Origin: Crocodylus rhombifer
Lineage: Eukaryota > Chordata > Crocodylia > Crocodylidae
NCBI GenBank assembly: GCA_038503035.1
Contig: JAVSML010024366.1
Span: forward strand, 376,437 to 440,436
Length of the DNA: 64,000 nt
Direction: 5' to 3'
Shown: piece after piece, positions 56,816-64,000 of the stretch
How positions within the stretch are numbered: the stretch's first letter is position 1
Layout of the letters: the number at the start of each line of letters is the position of its first letter
Position numbers and translations under genes: made by a program
Notes under the pieces: model-generated
The model's input: only the letters and a program-made list of their open reading frames with translations
Told to the model about the DNA's origin: nothing
Database searches by the model: none

Positions 56816-57067
56816 GTCATGTTCTCACTGTCTGGACCTTTTAATACTGTCATGGAGCAATAGAGACCAGTGGAGTTCAGGCTGCTCATAGCAGGCAGCA
56901 AGGAGGCTACAAGCCACTGCACCAAGGTCTGCAAAGCCCTGGCCCAACTCGCTTCTGGTGGCTTGTGCATGCTCACCTCCAGGTAGATGGTGGGGAAGGG
57001 CCCGGGGCTGATCTGCCACAACAAGAATCAGTCCCCTCATGGTTCCCCGCCATCCACCCCTAGTGCA

Positions 57068-57516
57068 TTGTGGCAGAGCACCTTTTGGGTGCTCAACTCA
57101 TGGCAGGGGCTGCAGTAGCCTGGGGGAAAGCCCTGTAGGGAAGGCAGCCAAGGGAAGCTCCCCCAGATCTCATTCTAAAGAGGGAGGTGTGGCAGAGCAC
57201 CTTTGGGGGTGCTTGCCACTTGAGAGCTCTTTCAGGCTCCAAGGGGAGCCTGCTTTGGAGAAGCAGCAGGGGAAACTGGCAGAGGAGGCAGCAACATCAC
57301 CTGGCTGCAAGGCTACTGGTATTATCCTGGAAGTAAGAGAGGAGCTTTAGGGGATGGCTAGGAGGCTTCTGGTCCTGGGCATGACCTAAAACTGCACCCT
57401 GCTGGGAGTGGGTGGCCTGGTGGGGCTCTCAGTGGTGCGGGAGCCCCCAGGAAATGCCAGGCCAATGATCACCCTGTTGAAAGACTAGATGGGGTGCCTT
57501 AACCCTAGCCCTCACA
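57068..57516 (+). mobile_element. LTR-like unit 2, with partial duplication
   Basis: TGTGGCAGAGCACCTTTGGG begins at 57188 and a related TGTGGCAGAGCACCTTTTGG at 57069, so the first about 120 bp are duplicated in tandem or come from a second copy. The unit from 57188 ends AGCCCTCACA at 57516 (TG...CA, about 329 bp). Its right half is shared with unit 1 at 51.8 kb. Confidence 0.5.
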
Positions 57517-58320
57517 TTTGGGTAGGTTTACATAACACTGGAGGCAGTTGGGGCCAGGCATGTCTACAGCCACCTGAGCCCTGCAGGGTGCAAGACCCTG
57601 TGGAAAAGAAGTTGGGGACAGACATGGCTACGGACACCTGAGTCCACTGGGGAGGGAAGCCCCATGGCCCCGAGTGAGGGGATGGTGCAGGGCCCTGAGT
57701 GAGGGGTAACCCTAGAAAGGGGGAGATGAAGTATCCCAGTGTGGGGGGAGAAGAATCAGAGGGCGGAGGCCCTAGTACATTTTATATAGAGAGAGTTGCC
57801 CTCAGAAAGGGCCCGAGTAAGCTCAGACCCAGTCAGGTAACTGGCTGGCCATTACCCCTGTGACAGTCACAGGAGAGGCCCAACACTCAGTACGTCTACC
57901 ACCCAAGGAATGGACTAGCTAAGCCTATGGCATAAGGGGCCTGCTCCAAGAGGGGGCAAGGCAATGTATGCTGGTGATGCATGAAAGAGACCCTGTGAGA
58001 GAGGGTAGAGTGTGAGAGGACGGCGGTATGAATGTGTGTGACTGAGGCCTGGCGGCATGGCCTAAGCTTGGTCTGGCTGTAGGCCAGGAGCACTGTGACA
58101 TCTGGATGCCATCTGTGAGGCATAGGCTGAGGTGTATGGAGTTGCAGATAGCGCCCCCTGGCATTGGGGCATGAATAGGCAGCCTCCTACCTTAATTGAC
58201 ATCCTAATTAATTAAGAACAAGGCATGGCAGGTGAGTCAGGTGGGGGGTGTGACCAAAGGCAAGTGGGGAACCTAGCACTGTGGCCAGGCAGGGAGCCCC
58301 ACTTTGCTACACACACCAAC
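57517..58320 (+). other. Possible LTR-element internal remnant
   Basis: GC-rich sequence starting TTTGGGTAGGTTTACATAAC, ACTGGAGGCAGTTGGGGCC. Two spaced repeats (ACATGGCTACGGACACCTGA near 57630 and GCATGTCTACAGCCACCTGA near 57558) occur. No gag or pol motif is visible. May be the untranslated leader of an LTR element. Confidence 0.3.
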
Positions 58321-60440
58321 ATCTTACAAGTTAAAGTTGGGGTGTTTTTGGCATTCTGCCCAAAAACATTGCCAACCCCCTTGTAGTGATAAGGGTTAGA
58401 CTTTGGAGATGGTCCCTTACAAGGGGATGTCTTACCATGTGAGGAATTTGAACATGATCCCTGGGGAGTAAGGAGGAATCAGGATGGAGGCAGCCACATG
58501 GTCTCTGCTACAGGAACCCCATGCTGTGGTATCATCAAAGGTCTGTTCTCTTCCTCATTCATAATTGTCATTATTCACTGCAGGACCTAAATCATTACAC
58601 CCCCGGTCTCCCTTATTTTTGAAAGGCAGGATTAAGAAAAAAGATCTTTCCTTGTGATAAGTAACTGAGGAACACCAGCTAGGTAGCTGAGCCTGCTCAC
58701 TATTCTGTTCCTTATGAGTCATCACAGGCAGATTTTACTTTTACTTTTACCTAGTAACTGGGAGAAATGGTTCTTATCACGTTTATGTCATATAATATGC
58801 ACTCTACTTTCCAGCAGCTGTTGGGAGGGAGAGGGGGGGGAAGTATGTATTGTATATGAGAAGATATGGTAAGTAGCATGAAACCTGTGATAAGTTTGAA
58901 TCACTAAATATGGACTTTTTAGAACTATATAATTACTACCAAGTTGTACTAGTTGAAACAATGGACAGACAAATGTTTCACCTAATTTTCAAGTCCTCTC
59001 AAGGTTGGTGATTGTGAATGATATTTAATTCACAACCATCTCTGGGATCATTTCTCTTTATCATACAAGCGATCAGCTGACTACTAAGTTGGTAGTCTAC
59101 ATTTCCTTTTGGAGAGAATTTTTACCCAATGGATATCTTTCCTCTTTTTCAGAGGTCAGAAGCTGTAGGCAGGTTTTCACATGAAAACTCTCACATCATT
59201 TTTAGAGAAGACATGTGGGACTTGAAAACAGGGGTCATGATTCCCTCTAGATATTGAATAGACAGAAAAAGTTCATAAGTAATGTTTTACTAAATCAAGA
59301 TTTAAAAAAAACTGAGAAAAAAGTCATGTTGCAGGTTTCTGTTTAGAAGACCAAAGAAAGAGAATTAATTACAAAAAAAAAAACAACCCAGAAAACAAAA
59401 GCAAAGCACGTTAAGTAAAATAAGCATAAATTCTGAAAGGTACCTTGAGAGAACACTATGTGGTGCATCCATTCCTAGATTGAAACTCCCATTATCAGCA
59501 CAACACACAAATACCTGGTATGTAGTGTTCCCAAATGACACATATCCTTTGACGAAAGGACCATTCCTCTTTATGTTATAAATGCTTGCGGATGTGTAGG
59601 TCAGTGTCTAGGTATCTTTTTGTTTAGATAAATGGTGTCTGTGTTTTAACACCTGCCTCTGTTTTTTGAAATACAGCTGTGTTGTGCTTTACAATGGCCT
59701 TCAAGTTAGAGCTTTCTGCTAATCTGAATATGTCTAAGAACCTTAATGAACAGAAGAAAAGTAAAGAGGCTGCAAATATTGATTAGAAAACATCCACATT
59801 TCTTTGGATGGTAAATTATGTCCTTCAGTTCTTGTATTAACTGGTAAATGTGGATGTGCGTGGTCCCACTTGCGAAGCCTCTCCAGCTTTTACCATCTGT
59901 TTGCCAACCAAACAGCCAATTGGGTTCTGTTTAAACAATCACTCGCTGCTTTTCTCAGTACCAAGACTGACTTGCCATACCTGCCTAAAACAAAAAACAT
60001 CTTTTACCACCTGCTTTGTCTTTCCCCCAACCTGACACTTGCTACTTTTAGTGTCTTCAGAAAGGCACCTCTATCTGTAGATGGTGTCTTATTTCAAGGT
60101 CACTTCTTCCCAAAGGCTTCATACTCACCACATTGCTTGTCAGTGGTAGTTAATCCATCCCTGCCATTACTTCTAGCAAGTAGAACCATTGTAAGTGTTG
60201 GTACTGCTAGCAAAAGAAAGAATGGGAAATTGTCCTGTAAAAATCACAAGCAGTCAGATGAGTAAATATGTAACATGATTATAGCCGAGTGAAGGTAGTT
60301 TGATGCCTGTCACTGTGACATGTAGAATGTGTTGATTGTAGGTGTAGGTGGTTTCTTTACAACTTTCACAAGAATTGAGAACAAAATCCATTGTCAAATG
60401 AGATGAGGCACATTTTTAGAACGTTTGGTGAGGCTGGGCC
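58321..60440. other. Unassigned AT-rich sequence
   Basis: A 153-codon plus frame at 59804-60265 begins at a non-ATG codon and shows no domain. It is not annotated as a gene. Nothing else is recognised. Confidence 0.5.
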
Positions 60441-60444
60441 CACA

Positions 60445-60690
60445 TACAGTATCACCAGGGCCATCCCTAGGGAGATGAATTGGGGCAACTGCCCTGGGCT
60501 CCATGCTTTGGCTGGGAGGCACAGAGCTTCGTGGAGTGGTTGTGGCTACTCCATCCTGCCTCTGGCTTCACATCTGGCTGCTCATCAAAACCCCTTGGCT
60601 TCCTCATGTCTCTGGGTGGGGCCCCACACAGGCTGATTTGCCCCAGGCCTTGCACTCTGCTCAGGTTGCCTCTGAGAATTGGGGATTTTC
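60445..60690 (+). repeat. GC-rich dispersed repeat, related to 11258-11535
   Basis: Starts CAGGGCCATCCCTAGGG, then TGGGGCAACTGCCCTGGGC. The right half matches 11330-11520 (see that entry). The left edge resembles a DNA-transposon terminus, but no partner end was found. Confidence 0.5.
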
Positions 60691-60816
60691 AATATTTTAT
60701 GTAGGAAACCAAGAGCAAGAACACAATTTTGTTTCAATAAGCAAACATTCATAGTTTATTTTCCTAATTTTAAAAACATACTTCACTGTTTTAAAGGAAT
60801 TCTCACTATATGGCAG

Positions 60817-61058
60817 GGGAAGTCAACCTTTTCCAGTTGCAGGCTGGAATGATCCATCCCAAATTGTAGGTGGGTGGGTGCCAGGACCCACCCACTGCCA
60901 CTTGTCCCTATAGTGGCACTGGGAGATCACCTGCAGCCAGCATTTAGCCTCATGATGGAATGGGGATAGCATGCACAGAGGGAACCTCTTGCCGCTAAAT
61001 GTTACCAAAGTCCCATGTCCATGGGCTGGATCTGGCCTGAGGGCTATAGGTTATCAAC
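60817..61058. mobile_element. hAT-like non-autonomous element
   Basis: Left edge CAGGGGAAGTCAACCTTTTC and inverse of the right edge CAATGGTTGATAACCTATAG form loose TIRs. GGCTGGATCTGGCCTGAGGG links it to the family at 50.4 and 54.8 kb. Flanking 8-mers (CTATATGG and TTATACAC) agree only in part. Confidence 0.5.
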
Positions 61059-62095
61059 CATTGTTATACACCATAAAATGAGCTTCACAAGTACCAAGTC
61101 ACTTCAATTAATTATGGTCTCTCCTTTGGTTAACTGCATTTTATTCATTTAACAGCAACACATTGAACAACTGCAGTTTATAATTCCTAGATTTGCTAAT
61201 GTATTTAATGTAACTGTCTAGATACTTTGGTTATTTATCAGTCATTCAGTTTTGAGAGTTCTATGGTGACAGAATACTTGAATTGTTTCAGAAGAAAAAA
61301 TCACAGTTTTACAGTTAGCAACTCAAAATCTTTTGCAGCCCATTATAATGTGGTTCTGTAGTTCTGAAACCTGGGCCCAAAGCACAAGTTAGAAGCAGAA
61401 AAGAAAAAAATTACCTGTCTTGATCTTTTTTAAAATTTAATGCAGAGCTATAATCTATCCTCTTAAGTCTATGTCAAAACAAACTATAATTTTATACAAA
61501 CTTGGCAAGTCATTTTATTAAAGCTCTCTTCTTCATACAGTTTGTCTCTGATACATGTCCCAGCTGTTTAGATAATGCAATTCCAGCTGCTTAATTGAAT
61601 ATGACTGTGTCACAGTTCAGCAGCCAAAAATTGCAAAACCTAACACAGCAAAGAAACCACTGCAGTAGTTAAAAGTTTCTCAAGCCCAAAAGCTACAGTA
61701 TGCTGTCTGGGAGCATCCTTCTCAGCAGCTTCTGCTGCATTCCCCAACTAATAAATATTTTATCACAATGTGCTTTTTCTTGTTTGTATAGAATCTCCTG
61801 TAGTTTTTTTATTCTATGTCAATGTAGCTGTTTGTTCAAAACTCACCGAATGAATGAAATAATTTTAAAATAAAGATAAGTCGTTGGTTATAATAACTAA
61901 TATTGAACAACATATAGAGGGTATATTCACTTCCACTTTGATAGAATTGCCAAAAATTATACTGTAATCTGGTTAAAGATATTGCTTCTGTCTTAGAGGA
62001 CATAGTGAGGACCATAGTAAGCCCATGAACTGCATTTAAGATCTGAATTGGATATGAAATTATGAAATACTTTTAGGAATCATTATGCAGAGGGC
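61059..62095. other. Unassigned AT-rich sequence
   Basis: No feature supported. Confidence 0.5.
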
Positions 62096-62099
62096 CCAT

Positions 62100-62740
62100 T
62101 TAGACAAATTGCTCTACCTAGAAGTTCTTGGTGCCATATTGAATTCCTGCTATCAACAGTGGAATGTTGTTTATCCTTCGCAAGTGAAGATGACCGCAGA
62201 CAGTGGGTGAGGGGGGAGAAGAGAGAAAGGAAGCAGGAAAGAAAAAGGGAGGGAGAAAGGAAGAGAGGGGAGGGGGGTAGAGGCTAAGTTGCATGGGTAC
62301 ACAGGTGATTTTATAAGCCCAATCTTTGCCCTGAAAAATCTGCTGCATCAGGGGCAGGCGAGTGGTGAGGACTGGACATGAGAGGTCCTCATTTTCCTAG
62401 GACACACTTCCTCACTGCCTCTGCTGTGTGCTGCTGCTCGAAGGTCAGTGCTCTGCTCTGGACCAACAATCTCCAGGATGGACAGTTATGAGCGATTTGC
62501 TCCCATGACTCTGAGTGGATGCCAAAACTCTTTAGGGGAACTTTTAGGATGTCCTTGTACTGCTTCTTTGGTGTGTCGTGAAAGCATACTCTATTTGACT
62601 GTTCGCTGTAGATTTTCATCAGCAGGCAGGCTTTGGGCATTCTTGAAAAGTGGCTGGCCCATCTTAGCTGCACCAGTTTCAGTAGGCACAGCTTAGCTTT
62701 GCCAGCACACTGCACTGAAATGAGTTGTAGAATTAGCAAA
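62100..62740 (-). pseudogene. C-terminus of a non-CR1 LINE polyprotein
   Basis: The minus frame 62739-62389 reads VQLRWASHFSRMPKACLLMK, then YKDILKVPLKSFGIHSESWE and CPSWRLLVQSRALTFEQQHT. LINE ORF2 proteins of a type common in fish and invertebrates end with 'LRWAGHVxRMPxxRLPK...KKRYKDxLKxxLKxxxIxxxSWExxAxDRxxWR'. Downstream on the same strand (62348-62118) GKDWAYKITCVPMQ corresponds, with damage, to the final Cys2-His2 finger ('CxxCxxxxxSRIGLxSHxRTH'). A purine-rich tract and stops break the frame. The RT core is not in the window. Confidence 0.6.
62209..62277 (+). repeat. Polypurine (GA-rich) tract
   Basis: Almost uninterrupted A/G (one C at about 62234) with GGGAGGGAGAAAGGAAGAG-type units. 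Lies inside the LINE 3' region. Confidence 0.9.
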
Positions 62741-62974
62741 TACAGTTTGTTAGTGATTTCAAGTGATGTATACTTTGCATTGTAAAAATATTATGAAGCT
62801 TTAATACATCTCTCAGGCTTTCCATTATGGAGATTATCCATTCAGAATATTATGGATAAAAGCTTAATATCTAATATCTACCAAACTTCTTCAGTCAAAT
62901 TTAATTACCTGTAGAAAAGTTATACAAATTACTATTATAAAAGTGTATGTTAGAAATTAGAATAAAAGATCACA

Positions 62975-63125
62975 GGCCCTGGTTCTCCTGGGGGACTTCA
63001 ACCAACTTGACATTTGCTGGGAGTGTAATACAGCAGTGCACAGGCAATCCAGGACATTTTTGTAGAGTGTTGGGGACAACTTATTGGTGCAAGTGTTGGA
63101 GAGGCCAACTAGGCTAGGGATAGAC
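62975..63125 (+). pseudogene. CR1 endonuclease fragment
   Basis: CCCTGGTTCTCCTGGGGGAC translates to LVLLGD and continues FNQLDICWE, the GDFN-P-DI-W motif of the CR1 AP-like endonuclease. Further on come QSRTF and VGDNLLVQVLERPTR, matching the 'FLECVGDNFLxQxxExPTR' stretch. Only about 50 codons remain, with a TAG in the middle. Confidence 0.75.
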
Positions 63126-63129
63126 ATTC

Positions 63130-64000
63130 AAAATTCTGAGCCTGAATTGATTTAATCTTTGCAGGTTAGTCTAACCTGAAAACTTAAACCATTTTGGAGA
63201 TGGATAGACATTTCCTTTTCATTCCAGAAATGCAGGCACATGCCTGCAGTGGATCAGGTTAGAAGCCAGGCAGTCCACAGCAGCCCTCCCTTCCATTCCA
63301 CAATGCTGAGCTGAGATGGGGCATGGCCAGTCCCCAACAGGAAGCATTGATTAGGGAGGGGTTTCTCCTCCCTCCTGAGCAGCCAGCAGAGTTGATAACA
63401 CAGTGCTTATCACCTCTAACTCAGTGTTTATCAACCCATTAAGAAAACAAAATCTTCTCTCATTAGTTCAAGCTCTTCTTAAACAAGTTTTTTGGAAGGA
63501 AAAGAGGGACATTACCAGCTACCTGTTGATTAGCTCCAAAGAACCCTAAGTTAACACCTTTCTCCTGTCTCCCACAGCACAGACTGGAGCCAGCATGTGG
63601 TATGCTAGCTAATGCTGAGAGGTGTCTGTGTAAGAGAGAGGGGAGGGGGGAATTCCTGCTTGAGCAGGGAATGTTGAGGGGGAGGAGCAGGAGAAAGCCA
63701 GGCAGATAATGCTGTACCTGCAGTCTGTGCTGGAGCTTCAGCAAGGGAGCCAGCCCTGCAGCTGGAGCAGAGAGCCCCACCCAGCCCAGAGAGAATGCCT
63801 GGATACTGGAGGATTCTGTTTGCAGAGCTGCTGGCCATTATCTTTGAAAACTCATGGCAACTGGGAGGGGTTGACTATAGTGCACATCTTTTAAGAAACA
63901 GATAGACAGACATGGGTTGGCAACTTATTGATAGTCCCTCAATGCCAAGTACGCGTCAGGTGATTCCAATGAAGTCAGGCGTCCCTCAATCAATGCTGTC
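63130..64000. other. Unassigned sequence at window end
   Basis: Moderately GC-rich at 63240-63830. The frames at 63463-63894 on both strands have no motif. No feature supported. Confidence 0.45.

Noticed and set aside
1..64000. tRNA, rRNA or other structured RNA genes
   Set aside because: No A-box/B-box pair with a cloverleaf and no rRNA signature was noticed. The MIR heads are too diverged to count as tRNA genes.

Overview
The window looks like a gene-poor stretch of a sauropsid nuclear genome, most likely crocodilian. The inference rests on repeat content: many CR1 LINE copies whose 3' ends run into short CTATGAAT/CTATGAAA-type tails, MITE-like elements with GGGCATGTCTACAC-type ends resembling the 'Chompy' elements described in crocodilians, hAT elements with 8-bp target duplications, and old amniote MIR and L2-like relics. 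I found no exon of a recognisable host gene, no tRNA or rRNA gene and nothing prokaryotic. Nearly all long open frames lie inside retrotransposons or are antisense or low-complexity by-products. The window could be intergenic or lie inside a very large intron.

Layout. 1-2.5 kb: AT-rich DNA with one MITE-like element. 2.5-6.1 kb: a GC-rich TIR element (3-bp duplication ACT) carrying what looks like a decayed PIF/Harbinger nuclease and a CR1 insertion. 6.1-10.7 kb: old sequence with an ancient minus-strand CR1 broken by two younger CR1 tails, then a MIR. 10.9-21.6 kb: mostly unassigned AT-rich DNA with a clean 194-bp MITE at 13.3 kb, old SINE fragments and a possible Helitron-type ORF relic at 16.9-17.2 kb. 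21.6-25.4 kb: two abutting minus CR1 tails, a 67-bp near-perfect direct repeat whose copies bracket about 2.2 kb, and inside that a CpG-rich 1,062-bp candidate solo LTR (TG...CA, duplication GTACC). 26.6-33.4 kb: a nest in which an old minus-strand CR1 was split by a 2.38-kb foldback TIR element (duplication CAT) and, separately, by a 2.7-kb plus-strand CR1. 33.5-36.6 kb: more CR1, including a minus copy with a 474-codon open reverse transcriptase frame. 37.7-39.5 kb: hAT-like sequences, one with a near-perfect 8-bp duplication. 41-44.8 kb: a MITE cluster, a MIR and another CR1. 45.3-46.4 kb: a GC-rich block with inverted repeats. 47.8-50 kb: a MITE, a small hAT with an exact 8-bp duplication, an array of eight units of about 60 bp, and a CR1 tail. 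50.5-58.3 kb: LINE relic, two related LTR-like units, a GT-rich tract and an L2-like LINE tail. 58.3-64 kb: mostly unassigned, with a non-CR1 LINE C-terminus at 62.1-62.7 kb and a CR1 endonuclease fragment at 63 kb.

The elements interact as a genomic ecology rather than a pathway. CR1 copies supply reverse transcriptase, although no copy here is complete. The GGGYRTGTC-ended DNA elements range from 194-bp MITEs to multi-kilobase elements, share ends and leave 3-bp duplications, so one transposase type may have mobilised them. Insertions into older CR1 copies give a relative order of activity. All family names rest on motifs read by eye, without a database search.
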